Source: Rickettsia typhi (GTDB lineage: Bacteria; Pseudomonadota; Alphaproteobacteria; Rickettsiales; UBA1997). From it: a stretch of 28,274 nucleotides of DNA. Under the pieces are notes generated by a model. The model made no database searches and had not been told where the DNA came from. It worked only from the letters and a program-made list of their open reading frames with translations. The position numbers were made by a program, and so were the translations under genes. Shown here piece after piece: positions 1 to 8,312 of this stretch. Numbering within the stretch: position 1 is the stretch's first letter; the number at the start of each line of letters is the position of its first letter. The stretch lies in contig CAMDOL010000002.1 of the NCBI GenBank assembly GCA_945903615.1, positions 1 through 28,274 on the forward strand. Direction: 5' to 3'.

Positions 1-45
1 CACCCAATTATTAAAATTATTTGATATGATTATCTAATACCAAAC

Positions 46-106
46 CCCGTCTTTAATTGAAATTTTAGACCAAAATATTTTGCCTGAAAGTTCAATTAAA
101 GATGGG
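46..106. repeat. Short inverted repeat (16-bp arms)
   Basis: The arms at 46-61 and 91-106 are reverse complements with one mismatch and enclose about 29 bases. It lies just beyond the 3' end of the leftward nucleotidyltransferase gene. It could be a degraded mobile palindrome or part of a transcription stop; no T-run supports the latter clearly. Confidence 0.55.
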
Positions 107-158
107 ATTTGACACAGAGTTCGGGACACTCCCAAATTTTGTTTTTTCCATCGAAAAT

Positions 159-1115
159 TTAGCCTACCAACTTTATTCTTTGACGACAAACTTCTTCAAC
201 AACTCCCTGCAACGCCCCAACTCTCTTAATTAAATACTCCAACTGTTCTTTGTTGATTTTATAATCCTTGTTATATCTAGCTTCAATGTAGGCAATTTTG
301 AGCAAAGCATACCAATCGGCTTTATCTTGGCTTTTGTATAAAGTTTCCAATTGCGATTTATCAAGTGAGAAATGCCTACCGTCTTTTATTTTGATTAGTT
401 TGTTGTTGCATTTGGGAAAGATGGTTAAAAATTTAGAAGAATGAGAAGAGCACAATTTATTTAACTCTTCTAAATCATGGGTTTTATGCTTGTAACCAGT
501 TAGAACCAGAAGGGTGCAGTGATAAAAACTTTCTGTTGCTTGGTGCAGCAAAAAGGCACTTTGAGTTAATATGTTTTGATTAGATGAAAAATTAGCGGTT
601 ATTAAAAAATCATTACCAGATTTAAACCAATGATTATAATCTTCTTTGGCAATATTTTTCCTTTCTGCTTCACTTAATTTTTTAGGCTTAGACAACTCAA
701 ACTCACCAGAAGAATAAAGCAAAATTCCTTCCTTTTTAATATCCGAAAAAAAATAACGATCTTTTTCTAGCTCAGAATTAACCTTATCCAGCGATTCAAT
801 AATCAAAGTAACGCTGTGTTTTTTATCCAAAAATTTATTGTTGATTTCTTTTTTTATCTTATCTTCCAATCTGTAAGCACTTCTAAATCGCGCATCTTTC
901 TTGGCTTTGGTGATAACTAAAATATCATAATCCGATGCATAATTATAGATGATCCCATCTTCTTGATAAGTGTGATAAACCCAATTGCCACGCGCAAAAG
1001 AGCCAAACAAAATTACAAAGGCAATTTTATCTTTGCCAATCTTGACAATGATGTCGGCAATTTCTTTGATTTTTTCTTGATGATCTTTTGACTTGGCTGG
1101 GAAGGTTGTTTTCAT
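159..1115 (-). CDS. Nucleotidyltransferase (MNT) - HEPN domain fusion protein
   Basis: This 318-residue protein joins a minimal nucleotidyltransferase domain to a HEPN domain. The N-terminal third carries the signature GSFARG (38-43), followed by an acidic pair in SDYD (61-64, D62 and D64), the metal-binding residues of the pol-beta superfamily. From about residue 155 the protein is helical and HEPN-like, with an LHQATESFYH stretch and a downstream THDLEEL typical of HEPN proteins. A classical Rx4-6H ribonuclease motif is not obvious, so RNase activity is doubtful. In split form such pairs act as toxin-antitoxin systems in which the MNT partner modifies the HEPN toxin; fused forms are less understood. 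It starts with ATG and stands alone, next to other accessory genes. Domain call is strong; biological role is inference. Confidence 0.85.
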   Translation of the reverse strand: MKTTFPAKSKDHQEKIKEIADIIVKIGKDKIAFVILFGSFARGNWVYHTYQEDGIIYNYASDYDILVITKAKKDARFRSAYRLEDKIKKEINNKFLDKKHSVTLIIESLDKVNSELEKDRYFFSDIKKEGILLYSSGEFELSKPKKLSEAERKNIAKEDYNHWFKSGNDFLITANFSSNQNILTQSAFLLHQATESFYHCTLLVLTGYKHKTHDLEELNKLCSSHSSKFLTIFPKCNNKLIKIKDGRHFSLDKSQLETLYKSQDKADWYALLKIAYIEARYNKDYKINKEQLEYLIKRVGALQGVVEEVCRQRIKLVG

Positions 1116-1245
1116 TACTTCTTTGATTGGTTAAGTTGCAATAATTCTAACAAGGTTCATCGAATTATCACACTAATTTTCACTTTTTAAATAGAAATAT
1201 TGAATAACAACAAATTGGAAAATTTAGCACAACTAAATTTTAGAT

Positions 1246-1280
1246 GTTTTGGGGACCAAAGGATGGCGGTCGCTAAAGCT
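1246..1280. repeat. Degenerate copy of a short dispersed repeat
   Basis: The stretch reads ggaccaaaggatggcggtcg and continues with ctaaagctccc. It aligns imperfectly with 3057-3090 (ggacggaaggatggcgttcg and on). Both look like members of one short repeat family associated with tRNA-Gln end fragments. Confidence 0.4.
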
Positions 1281-1336
1281 CCCTTGCAATTTTTAAAATG
1301 AAAATTGGTATTATATCTCTTGTTCTTTCTGATAAT

Positions 1337-1385
1337 CGTGCTGTAGCGTTAGCGTAAGAGGATGGATGGACGGAAGGATTCGAAC
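1337..1385 (-). repeat. tRNA-Gln 3'-end duplicate (att-like direct repeat, distal copy)
   Basis: This 49-base stretch matches 3205-3254 with three substitutions and a one-base gap. It contains, on the minus strand, the T-loop, 3' acceptor strand and CCA end of the tRNA-Gln at 3231-3304 plus about 25 bases downstream of it. Orientation is the same as in the intact tRNA. A tRNA 3'-end fragment repeated at distance in the same orientation is what tRNA-targeting integration leaves behind. It could also be a dispersed repeat, since a third fragment lies at 3051-3068. Confidence 0.6.
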
Positions 1386-1515
1386 TATTAGACTTATAGC
1401 CTTATAAATAAAGGATTAAACATTTTATAAAAATGCAATCTGCCCCTTTTTATGCCCCTTAAATTATTTTTGTAATTCTTTTTGTTGGTTTATTTTTTTC
1501 TGAACTTCTACCGCT

Positions 1516-2196
1516 TTATCGTGAATATTTTTTATACTCATCAGGAATTATAATTTTCTTCCCATCTTTATCAATAATCTCATCAGGCATTATCGCCTGT
1601 TCCAACATAAATTCTTTAATCATTTTGAAGTTATGAAAAATCTGCCCTTTTTTATCTCGACCAACATTTCCACTAGCAAAATAAAGACTGTTGCTGATTT
1701 GTTTAGTTTTTTGTAGTGGTGGCGTCAAAATGTTGATTTTAAGTTCCTTATTTTTCTCCCTAGCCATTTTAATTGCTGGCGTAATATCGGAATCATTAGT
1801 AATAACCAATATTCTATCGCTCGTCTTTTCAAAAGCATCTTCAAGAATTGCCAGCGCAATATTCACATCGCTTTCTTTTTCTTCGTGAGTAATTTTGGTG
1901 TGGTGCTGTCCATCAAGATTAATGGCGACCAATTTCTTTTTAAAATTCCCCTCCACAACCTCAATATCATAATGCTTTAAAGCATCGGTAAAGGCTTTGT
2001 ATCTTGCTTGAACTTCAAAAGATTTGTGTTTGGGAAAAGCGGTAAAGAATTTTATTCTGGCAACGTCTTCAAATTTATGATTAACAAAAAATTTGCAGAA
2101 AATTCTAGGATTTGCCCATTTAAGATGAGGCTTTTTTAGATTGTCAACCGCGTGATAAAGGTTGTATCCATCAATAAAGATGCTGAGTTTTTGCAT
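1516..2196 (-). CDS. NYN domain (PIN-like) protein, putative ribonuclease
   Basis: The product is 226 residues from the ATG at 2196. I prefer this to the longer frame because the conserved fold begins at once with KLSIFIDGYNLYH, the hallmark of NYN domains; its first Asp is part of the acidic site. A second acidic cluster follows in EKESDVNIALAI and a third in VITNDSDITPAI, so the usual four-Asp, metal-dependent PIN/NYN arrangement looks complete. Family members (LabA/DUF88-like) are thought to cleave or process RNA. The C-terminus is lysine-rich. It lies inside the segment bounded by tRNA-Gln end duplicates, suggesting acquisition with that segment. RNA target and partner are unknown. Confidence 0.82.
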   Translation of the reverse strand: MQKLSIFIDGYNLYHAVDNLKKPHLKWANPRIFCKFFVNHKFEDVARIKFFTAFPKHKSFEVQARYKAFTDALKHYDIEVVEGNFKKKLVAINLDGQHHTKITHEEKESDVNIALAILEDAFEKTSDRILVITNDSDITPAIKMAREKNKELKINILTPPLQKTKQISNSLYFASGNVGRDKKGQIFHNFKMIKEFMLEQAIMPDEIIDKDGKKIIIPDEYKKYSR

Positions 2197-2519
2197 TGTA
2201 AAATATCCATAAAAAAAGCCGCCCTTATAATTTACATTTAACTGCAAACCAGTGAAGGAGCGGCGCACTTGAAAATTCCAAGCGTGTGTTGGTGTTTAAG
2301 ATATTGGCAAAAATATAATTTTCAAGTTATTTGCTTTGGAGAAATATGGATGGGTGTTTTGACTTTATAATAATTTAAAACAATAATAATCTCATTAGAC
2401 TCGCTATCTTCTCCCTTTAAATGTAGGTGCCAGAGAGCGGGTTTTTTATTGGAAAATTTTAGCTCAATAAAATTTCTAATCCACGATTATTAGCAGTAAA
2501 ATCTTTTTAAAAAATTAAC
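2197..2519. other. Intergenic, no gene seen
   Basis: AT-rich stretch between the NYN gene start and the end of the lipoprotein gene. No ORF with recognisable content on either strand. The upstream region of the NYN gene must lie here, but I cannot pick a convincing promoter. Confidence 0.4.
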
Positions 2520-3008
2520 CTAATATATACCATATTTATTCTTAAGGGACCTCTGAACAAAAGAGGCATCATAAACCAATCCACCACCTTTTGGTTTTTC
2601 TTTAAAACAAGCAATGATGTTGGTTGTTGATGGTTTTGCAACTAGATAAGTTTGACCACCACTAGTAATAGAATTGGTATTTATTGTCCCTCTATTTCCA
2701 TACATATTAACGGTTCCAGTTGTGGTGGTGGTTTGTGGGGTCGTAAAAGAGCTATAAGAGTTTTTACTATCACCACTTACAATTACAAAATATTTAAAAC
2801 CGTTTTGTAGAGTAATTTCAGCACTTCTAAGCAAAGCCATATCCATTGTCTTTGCTGATTTTGTATAGCCATTACCCTCAAAATCTACTCTAAAAATATT
2901 ATCACCCAACCTAGAATCAGAATATCCACCACTAAAAGAACTTGGCTGATAAGAGGTTGAGCAGCTTGGTAATAATACGATTAAGAAAATTAAAAATAGT
3001 TTGCTCAT
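2520..3008 (-). CDS. CC0125/CC1285-type lipoprotein
   Basis: A 162-residue lipoprotein precursor from the ATG at 3008. The frame is open for 28 more codons, but those codons run into a repeat, and the signal peptide begins at MSKLFLIFLIVLLPSC, with lipobox LPSC (Cys16). The mature part has the family pattern GGYSDSRLGDNIFRVDFEGN, then ALLRSAEITLQNGF and a YFVIVSG strand, as in CC0125/CC1285 lipoproteins of alphaproteobacteria and others. A Thr/Ser/Gly-rich low-complexity middle follows. Function of the family is unknown; it is expected to be membrane anchored in the envelope. The last codons (FVQRSLK) are written by a MITE end at 2542-2560, so the native C-terminus may have been replaced. Confidence 0.8.
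   Translation of the reverse strand: MSKLFLIFLIVLLPSCSTSYQPSSFSGGYSDSRLGDNIFRVDFEGNGYTKSAKTMDMALLRSAEITLQNGFKYFVIVSGDSKNSYSSFTTPQTTTTTGTVNMYGNRGTINTNSITSGGQTYLVAKPSTTNIIACFKEKPKGGGLVYDASFVQRSLKNKYGIY
2542..2560. repeat. Solo terminal repeat of the MITE family
   Basis: The 19 bases ttaagggacctctgaacaa match the end of the palindromic element at 5083-5260 with one mismatch. They lie inside the 3' end of the lipoprotein gene and encode part of its C-terminal tail. No second arm is visible nearby. Confidence 0.6.
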
Positions 3009-3050
3009 TACTTTATTTAAAACTTTGATGGATTTTATTAAATGATTGAA

Positions 3051-3068
3051 TGGCTGGGACGGAAGGAT
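3051..3068 (-). repeat. tRNA-Gln 3'-end fragment
   Basis: The 18 bases tggctgggacggaaggat are identical to the CCA end, acceptor strand and start of the T-stem of the tRNA at 3231-3304. They are followed by ggcgttcgcttcgctctc, a repeat related to 1246-1280. It lies just upstream of the lipoprotein start. Confidence 0.6.
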
Positions 3069-3204
3069 GGCGTTCGCTTCGCTCTCTTCCAAACTCTTAT
3101 TTTTCTAAATTCACTTCGTTCATTAAGAAAAATTAAAGCTTTTTGCCGAACCTAAGGTTCAAATCCTTCTTAGGCAAGTTGGTTATTTTGAGTTTTTCTA
3201 TTAA

Positions 3205-3254
3205 CGCGCTGTAGCGTTAGCGGAAGAGGATGGCTGGGACGGAAGGATTCGAAC
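3205..3254 (-). repeat. Proximal copy of the tRNA-Gln end direct repeat
   Basis: This covers the 3' end of the intact tRNA-Gln and about 26 bases beyond it, and pairs with 1337-1385. The downstream part contains gctgtagcgttagc, shared by both copies. The two copies bracket about 1.87 kb with the NYN gene and the lipoprotein gene. Confidence 0.6.
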
Positions 3255-3304
3255 CTACGATGACGGGATCAAAACCCGTTGCCTTACCACTTGGCTACGT
3301 CCCA
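3231..3304 (-). tRNA. tRNA-Gln (anticodon UUG)
   Basis: On the minus strand the acceptor arms TGGGACG and CGTCCCA pair perfectly. The anticodon stem ACGGG/CCCGT encloses loop TTTTGAT, giving anticodon TTG, which reads CAA. The T-arm contains GGTTCGAATCC. The discriminator base is G and the CCA end is encoded (complement at 3231-3233). Length is 74 with CCA. A strong promoter lies just upstream. Downstream, TAACGC/GCGTTA could form a weak hairpin. Confidence 0.95.
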
Positions 3305-3346
3305 AAAAATAATAATAATTTCGGCGGGGAATAAAAATGAGGTCGG

Positions 3347-3375
3347 ATTATCTAATAATGATTTTGCTAAGTCAA
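3347..3375 (-). promoter_or_regulatory. Sigma-70 type promoter for tRNA-Gln
   Basis: On the minus strand TTGACT (3375-3370) and GATAAT (3352-3347) are separated by exactly 17 bases. Transcription would start about 7 bases after the -10 box, leaving a leader of roughly 35 bases before the tRNA. Confidence 0.7.
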
Positions 3376-3395
3376 GATCGCTTTTGATCAAATCG

Positions 3396-3682
3396 CTATT
3401 TAGAAATAACTAGATAACTACGATAGTTGTTGCCGTCCTTGGTATTCATTGCCTTCACTAAATCAGCAACCCGAGCCCAATACCAATCATTTTTGTGATC
3501 CACAACATCCATCACCAAAAGAGAATCGCTGACTGTATCAAGGGCGACAATTGGAGACATTATGTCAATTGGTTTTAAGACCAATAAGCTTTACCATCAA
3601 GATTAGCCACTAAATACTGAGTATCGGTTAATAATTTGTTTGGCAAGATTTTGTTGTTATGCTTCAACTTCAAAAATCGCAT
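3396..3682 (-). pseudogene. Possible frameshifted small gene downstream of the RidA gene
   Basis: Two overlapping leftward frames join into one plausible peptide if a single base is missing near 3580. The first frame runs from an ATG at 3682 through LLTDTQYLVANLDGKAYW. The second continues LKPIDIMSPIVALDTVSDSL, then HKNDWYWARVADLVKAMN, and stops at 3396. A one-base insertion in the TTGGTC region would give about 95 continuous residues. The start overlaps the end of the RidA gene by about 26 bases, as for a second gene in that operon. I do not recognise the family. The alternative is a short intact ORF beginning at an ATG at 3560, or no gene at all. Confidence 0.3.
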
Positions 3683-4121
3683 CGACTTCAACTGCCACAC
3701 CACGAGGCAGAGAGCCAGCGCCCATAGCAAATCTGGCATGTTTGCCTTTTTCACCAAAAACTTCCACCATCAAATCCGATGCACCATTAGCAACAATTGG
3801 GTGGTTGGCAAAATCAGAAACTGCATTGATAAAAATTCCTAATTTAACACATTTTTTTACTCGATCTAAATTACCTTCACAAGCCAAATTCAAATTGGCG
3901 ATAATGTTGATGGCGCAAATGCGTGCAGCTTTTTGGCCTTCTTCGATTGAAATTTCATCACCCAGTTTTCCAACAAACTTTACCTCACCATTTTGAATTG
4001 GTAATTGACCAGAGATAAAAATTTGATTGCCTGACTGAACGAATGGAACATAGTTGGCAATTGGGGCAATGGGTTCAGGCAAGATGATGCCAAGATTCTC
4101 AAGTCTTTTATTGATACTCAT
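3657..4121 (-). CDS. RidA/YjgF/UK114 family protein
   Basis: A 154-residue member of the RidA superfamily, trimeric proteins that in the archetype hydrolyse reactive enamine/imine intermediates from PLP enzymes. The FISGQLP strand (35-41) and the C-terminal block around LPRGVAVEVDAIF (138-150) are characteristic. An Arg at 130 in HARFAMG fits the position of the archetype's substrate-binding Arg105. At 154 residues it is longer than E. coli RidA (128) and resembles the YjgF-like subgroup with an N-terminal extension, often a stand-alone gene in alphaproteobacteria. Deaminase activity is therefore likely but not certain. It is divergent from lpxC, with 107 bases between the starts. The ATG at 4121 is the natural start. 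Confidence 0.9.
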   Translation of the reverse strand: MSINKRLENLGIILPEPIAPIANYVPFVQSGNQIFISGQLPIQNGEVKFVGKLGDEISIEEGQKAARICAINIIANLNLACEGNLDRVKKCVKLGIFINAVSDFANHPIVANGASDLMVEVFGEKGKHARFAMGAGSLPRGVAVEVDAIFEVEA

Positions 4122-4228
4122 AAGTGTTAAATGAAATTTTTAATTGTGTTTTAGTGGGATAAATTGGAAAATTAAATTATTAAACACAAATTATTTTTCC
4201 GCCAGCAATTTTTTAAGTCTTATACCTA

Positions 4229-5086
4229 ATGAGCATTATCTTTCAAAAAACTATTAATAAAAAAGTGAGCTGTAATGGCGTTGGTTTGCATAGCGGACGC
4301 GAGGTTAAAATGTCTCTGCTGCCCGCACCAGAAAATAGCGGGATCATTTTTAGAAGAATTGATGTTGCTAATAATAATGAAATTTTAGCAAATTATAAAA
4401 ATGTTGTTGCGACTAATTTGGGGACAACAATTGCCAATGAATCTAAAATTAAAGTTGCCACTATTGAGCATTTAATGGCGGCCATTTGGGGCTGCGAGAT
4501 TGATAATTTAATTGTTGAGTTAAATTCTGAAGAAATTCCAATTATGGATGGTAGCTCAGCTTCATTTATATTTTTGATTGAATGTGCCGGAGTTCACGGG
4601 CAAGAAGAGCCAAGAAAAATTATTGAAATTTTAAAAAAGGTGGAGGTAACTGATGAGGGTAAATCCATAACCGTTGAACCCGCTAGAGAATTTTCAGTTA
4701 ATCTGCACATAAACTTTAATCATCCCCAACTAGGAGAGCAAGATTTTGATTTTCACTCCGCACGCACCTCTTTTAAAAACGACATTTCTCGGGCACGCAC
4801 TTTTGCTTTTGAAAAAGATATAGAAAAAATGCACCAAGTTGGTTTAGCGCTTGGCGGATCTTTAAAAAATGCTGTAGTGATTGGGGAGCATGGCATCGTG
4901 AACAAAGAAGGATTGCGCTATAAAGACGAATTTGTGCGCCACAAAATGCTCGATTTTATTGGTGATATATTTTTAGCTGGTGGTTATATTTTAGGAAATT
5001 TTAAAGGCATTAAAGCTGGTCATGGCGTGAACAATAAATTACTTCATAAATTATTTTCTGATTCAAGCGCTTATCGTTTTGTTTAA
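4229..5086 (+). CDS. lpxC: UDP-3-O-acyl-N-acetylglucosamine deacetylase
   Basis: LpxC carries out the committed step of lipid A synthesis, removing acetate from UDP-3-O-acyl-GlcNAc in the cytoplasm with a catalytic zinc. All key residues are visible: E80-H81 in TIEHLMAAI, H238 and D242 in RHKMLDFIGD, and H265 in KAGHGVNNKL, matching E. coli E78/H79, H238, D242 and H265. At 285 residues it is slightly shorter than the E. coli enzyme (305), losing only C-terminal tail. The gene implies an outer membrane with lipid A. It stands alone rather than in the cell-division cluster where it often lies. Its TAA stop falls inside the terminal TTAA of the adjacent palindromic element. Confidence 0.97.
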   Translation: MSIIFQKTINKKVSCNGVGLHSGREVKMSLLPAPENSGIIFRRIDVANNNEILANYKNVVATNLGTTIANESKIKVATIEHLMAAIWGCEIDNLIVELNSEEIPIMDGSSASFIFLIECAGVHGQEEPRKIIEILKKVEVTDEGKSITVEPAREFSVNLHINFNHPQLGEQDFDFHSARTSFKNDISRARTFAFEKDIEKMHQVGLALGGSLKNAVVIGEHGIVNKEGLRYKDEFVRHKMLDFIGDIFLAGGYILGNFKGIKAGHGVNNKLLHKLFSDSSAYRFV

Positions 5087-5260
5087 GGAACCTCTGAACA
5101 ACTAAAAATTGATATTTCTGAGGATTTTTTGAGTAGAAATTTCATTACTTTTTGGTGGAATATTTCCATATTTCACCAAAAATAATGAAATTTATGCCAA
5201 AAAAGACCAGAAAGATCAATTTTTCTAAAACATTGTTTTAGTTGTTCAGAGGTTCCTTAA
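5083..5260. mobile_element. MITE-like palindromic element, 178 bp
   Basis: The ends at 5083-5107 and 5236-5260 are perfect 25-base inverted repeats starting ttaaggaacctctgaacaac. Further complementary pairs lie nested inside, such as 5136-5157 with 5174-5193 and 5104-5120 with 5209-5225, so the whole element can fold into one long hairpin. It carries no ORF. A 55-bp deletion form occurs at 21431-21485 and a solo end at 2542-2560. The TTAA ends may reflect the target. No matching transposase is in the window. Confidence 0.8.
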
Positions 5261-5331
5261 TTATATTTTATAGCGTCGTCCGTCAGATCAAAGTAGCGGT
5301 TTTTACAATCCCAATCTAATCAAATTTACAC

Positions 5332-5360
5332 TTGCACTTGAGATAAGCCATCGCTACAAT
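5332..5360 (+). promoter_or_regulatory. Candidate gyrA promoter
   Basis: TTGCAC (5332-5337) and TACAAT (5355-5360) are spaced by 17 bases. The predicted start near 5367 leaves about 45 bases of leader before the gyrA ATG at 5412. Spacing and both hexamers are close to the sigma-70 consensus. Confidence 0.5.
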
Positions 5361-5411
5361 CAAGCCTCGTTTTTCTTGTTTAAACAATAATCATAAAACT
5401 TAAATTTACCA

Positions 5412-8189
5412 ATGACTAACAACCCCGCCAACCTTGATGCTGTAAGCAGAGAAATTATTCCCGTTGCAATTGAAGTTGAAATGAAGAAGTCTTATTTGGA
5501 CTACGCGATGAGCGTTATTGTTGCTCGGGCAATTCCAGATGCTTGCGATGGCTTGAAACCAGTGCATCGCCGCATTCTTTATGCAATGTATGAAGGTGGC
5601 TACGACTATAATCGTGCTTTCAAAAAGTCAGCAAGAATTGTTGGTGAAGTTATGGGTAAATATCACCCGCATGGTGATTCAGCAATCTATGAATCATTGG
5701 TTAGAATGGCGCAAGATTTTTCAATGCGCGTGCCATTGATTGATGGACAAGGTAACTTTGGTTCAATCGATGATGATCCGGCTGCAGCGATGCGTTATAC
5801 TGAGTCACGCTTAAAGAAAGTTACCCACACAATGTTGGCAGATCTAGACAAAGATACTGTCGATTTTGTTCCTAACTATGACGGCTCAGAGCGAGAACCA
5901 AAGGTTATGCCAGCACAATTTCCTAACCTTTTGGTCAACGGTTCTGGCGGTATTGCGGTTGGTATGGCAACAAATATCCCTCCACACAATTTGGGCGAAA
6001 CCATTGACGGCTGTTTGGCTTATATTGAAAATAATGACATAACAATTGAAGAATTAATCAAAATTATTCCAGGACCAGATTTTCCAACTGGGGGGATAAT
6101 CTTGGGACGCGCTGGTTATGACTCAGCAGCGAGAACTGGCAGAGGCTCTGTGATTATGCGGGGCAAGCACAAAATTGAACAATTAAAAGGTGGCAAAGTT
6201 GCCATCATAATCACCGAAATTCCTTATCAAGTTAACAAAGCTAAGTTGGTTGAAAAAATTGCTGAATTAGTCAAAGAAAAAAGAATTGAAGGAATCACAG
6301 ATCTTCGTGATGAGTCTGACCGCGAAGGAATTCGCGTTGTAATTGAGCTGAGAAAAGACGCGATGGAAGAAGTTATCATCAACCAACTTTATAGCTTCAC
6401 ACCTTTACAATCGAGCTTTGGCGTTAATATGCTTGCGCTAAATCACGGTCGCCCTGAGCTTCTCAATTTGTTGCAAGTTATCAAAATTTTCACCGCCTTC
6501 AGAGAAGTTGTCGTTTCCAGAAGAACTAACTTTTTACTAAATAAAGCCAGAGATAAAACTCACATCTTAATTGGCTTAGCGGTTGCTGTTGCTAATATCG
6601 ACGAGATTGTTGAACTGATCAAAAAATCTCCGGACGCTGCAGTTGCGAAAGAAAAATTATTAGCAAAAAGCTGGCCTTCATCAACTGTTGAAGCCATCAT
6701 CAGGCTAGTTCAAGATAAAGGAAATGTTGTTAAAGACGGCAAATTCTATTTTACTGAATTGCAAGCCAAAGCAATTCTTGATATGAGATTAGCGCGTTTA
6801 ACCGGTTTGGAAGCTAGTAAAATCAATGAAGAATTAAAAAATCTTGCTGCTGAAATCTCCGAATATCTTTCAATTTTAGCTAATCGTGAAAAATTGATGC
6901 AGCTGGTTAAAGACGAATTAGTTGCAGTTAAAAACGAATTCTCAACTCCAAGAAAATCATCAATTGAAGAAAGTGAGTTTGAAGTTGATATTGAAGATCT
7001 GATTCCAAAGGAAGATATGGTTGTGGTTGCCACTATGAACGGCTATATTAAACGCGTCGCCCTTTCCGCTTATCGCGCCCAAAAACGCGGCGGCAAGGGT
7101 CGAAGTGCGATGGATGTTCGTGACGAAGATTTTGCTACTGAAATTTTTGCCACCAATACACATACGCCAATTTTGTTCTTTTCATCAAAAGGAAAAGTTT
7201 ATAAATTGAAGACTTACAAATTGCCACTTGGCAATCCACAAGCGCGCGGAAGAGCTTTGGTGAACTTACTGCCCATTGATCAAGACGAAAAAATCAGCAC
7301 AATTTTAGCACTGCCAGAAAATGAAGAAAGCTGGAAAGATTTGAGCATCATCTTTGCCACATCAAACGGCGATGTTCGCCGCAACTCGATGGATCAGTTC
7401 ACCGATATCAGATCTTCTGGCAAAATTGCGATGAAATTGGAAGGGGACGAAACCTTGATTGGCGTTAATCTTTGCACAGAAAATAACGATATTTTGCTTT
7501 CTACTAAAAATGGCAAATGCATTCGTTTTCCAGTTTCAAAACTAAGAATTTTTCAAAGCCGCAATTCTACCGGCGTTCGCGGCATCAAGCTCGATAAGGG
7601 CAATAAGGTGATTGCAATGTCAGTTCTAAAACATTCTGACGCGGATATGTTAGTCAAAGAACAATATCTAAAAATTTCAGTTGAAAAAAGAATTGAGCTG
7701 AAAGAAGTTTTAATTTTTAACCAAAATTTAGCCCAAAATCCTAGCGAAGATTTGCTTGTGCAACCACAAATCTTGCCATCAGTTAAAAGCGAATTGTTGC
7801 CAAATCTGGTTCAAGAGCTAGCGATGAATGAAGATTTCATTCTAACTATTACTGAAAATGGCTACGGCAAAAGAAGCTCTGCCTATGAATATCGAATCAC
7901 CAACCGCGGCGGTTCGGGCATTACCAACATTATCACTTCCAAGCGAAACGGTGATGTTGTGGCAAGTTTCCCAATCGATAACTCTGATCAGGTGATGATT
8001 ATCACTAATAAAGGAACTCTGATCAGAAGCGATATTGGCACCGTCAGAATCACTGGGCGCAACACTCAAGGCGTCACCTTGATTAAAGCCAGAGAGGGTG
8101 AAAATGTTGTTTCCGTTGCCAGAATTGCCCAATCAGGAAATAAAGAAGTTGATGAAATGGAAACTGGCGAAGGCGAGGAAGATTTGTAG
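5412..8189 (+). CDS. gyrA: DNA gyrase subunit A
   Basis: GyrA breaks and rejoins DNA as part of the A2B2 gyrase that introduces negative supercoils. The 925-residue product has the catalytic Tyr129 in [13 protein letters not shown], the quinolone region [15 protein letters not shown] (83-97), and the GyrA box QKRGGKG (557-563) that marks gyrase rather than topoisomerase IV. The C-terminal beta-pinwheel follows, with repeated blades and an acidic tail ending GEGEEDL. At the quinolone positions Ser is kept (S90, E. coli Ser83) while E. coli Asp87 is Glu here (E94). It is about 50 residues longer than the E. coli protein, spread over the C-terminal domain. The TAG stop overlaps the first bases of the palindromic repeat at 8187-8268. 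Confidence 0.98.
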   Translation: MTNNPANLDAVSREIIPVAIEVEMKKSYLDYAMSVIVARAIPDACDGLKPVHRRILYAMYEGGYDYNRAFKKSARIVGEVMGKYHPHGDSAIYESLVRMAQDFSMRVPLIDGQGNFGSIDDDPAAAMRYTESRLKKVTHTMLADLDKDTVDFVPNYDGSEREPKVMPAQFPNLLVNGSGGIAVGMATNIPPHNLGETIDGCLAYIENNDITIEELIKIIPGPDFPTGGIILGRAGYDSAARTGRGSVIMRGKHKIEQLKGGKVAIIITEIPYQVNKAKLVEKIAELVKEKRIEGITDLRDESDREGIRVVIELRKDAMEEVIINQLYSFTPLQSSFGVNMLALNHGRPELLNLLQVIKIFTAFREVVVSRRTNFLLNKARDKTHILIGLAVAVANIDEIVELIKKSPDAAVAKEKLLAKSWPSSTVEAIIRLVQDKGNVVKDGKFYFTELQAKAILDMRLARLTGLEASKINEELKNLAAEISEYLSILANREKLMQLVKDELVAVKNEFSTPRKSSIEESEFEVDIEDLIPKEDMVVVATMNGYIKRVALSAYRAQKRGGKGRSAMDVRDEDFATEIFATNTHTPILFFSSKGKVYKLKTYKLPLGNPQARGRALVNLLPIDQDEKISTILALPENEESWKDLSIIFATSNGDVRRNSMDQFTDIRSSGKIAMKLEGDETLIGVNLCTENNDILLSTKNGKCIRFPVSKLRIFQSRNSTGVRGIKLDKGNKVIAMSVLKHSDADMLVKEQYLKISVEKRIELKEVLIFNQNLAQNPSEDLLVQPQILPSVKSELLPNLVQELAMNEDFILTITENGYGKRSSAYEYRITNRGGSGITNIITSKRNGDVVASFPIDNSDQVMIITNKGTLIRSDIGTVRITGRNTQGVTLIKAREGENVVSVARIAQSGNKEVDEMETGEGEEDL

Positions 8190-8268
8190 GGGCGAATTGC
8201 ATTCGCCCTTTTTCCAAAAATATCACAATCTTTGTTGCGTTAAGAAGGGCGAATGCAATTCGCCCCTA
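8187..8268. repeat. Palindromic repeat with perfect 24-bp arms
   Basis: The arms 8187-8210 (taggggcgaattgcattcgc and on) and 8245-8268 are perfect reverse complements around a 34-base centre. This type of short GC-richer palindrome is a common dispersed repeat in environmental bacteria. It starts with the gyrA stop codon and could serve as its terminator hairpin. Confidence 0.8.
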
Positions 8269-8312
8269 CGAATTAATTTGCGTTACTCAACATTTACAAA
8301 AATTCTTTCATT

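Larger units (their letters stand above)
1116..1515. other. Gene-free accessory stretch with tRNA-derived repeats
   Basis: No convincing gene is present. It holds a repeat at 1246-1280 resembling the one at 3057-3090, and a degenerate tRNA-Gln 3'-end copy at 1337-1385. Next to the latter, tgcccctt occurs twice within about 20 bases near 1441-1460, which could be recombinase arm sites, but that is speculation. Confidence 0.5.

Noticed and set aside
3135..3175. tRNA-like T-arm on the plus strand (aaggttcaaatcctt)
   Set aside because: Only a T-arm-like hairpin within cctaag/cttagg is present; no anticodon or D-arm can be built, so it is not a tRNA gene.
3640..3996. Rightward ORFs over the RidA gene
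   Set aside because: Antisense shadows of a well-conserved coding sequence, with no recognisable content.
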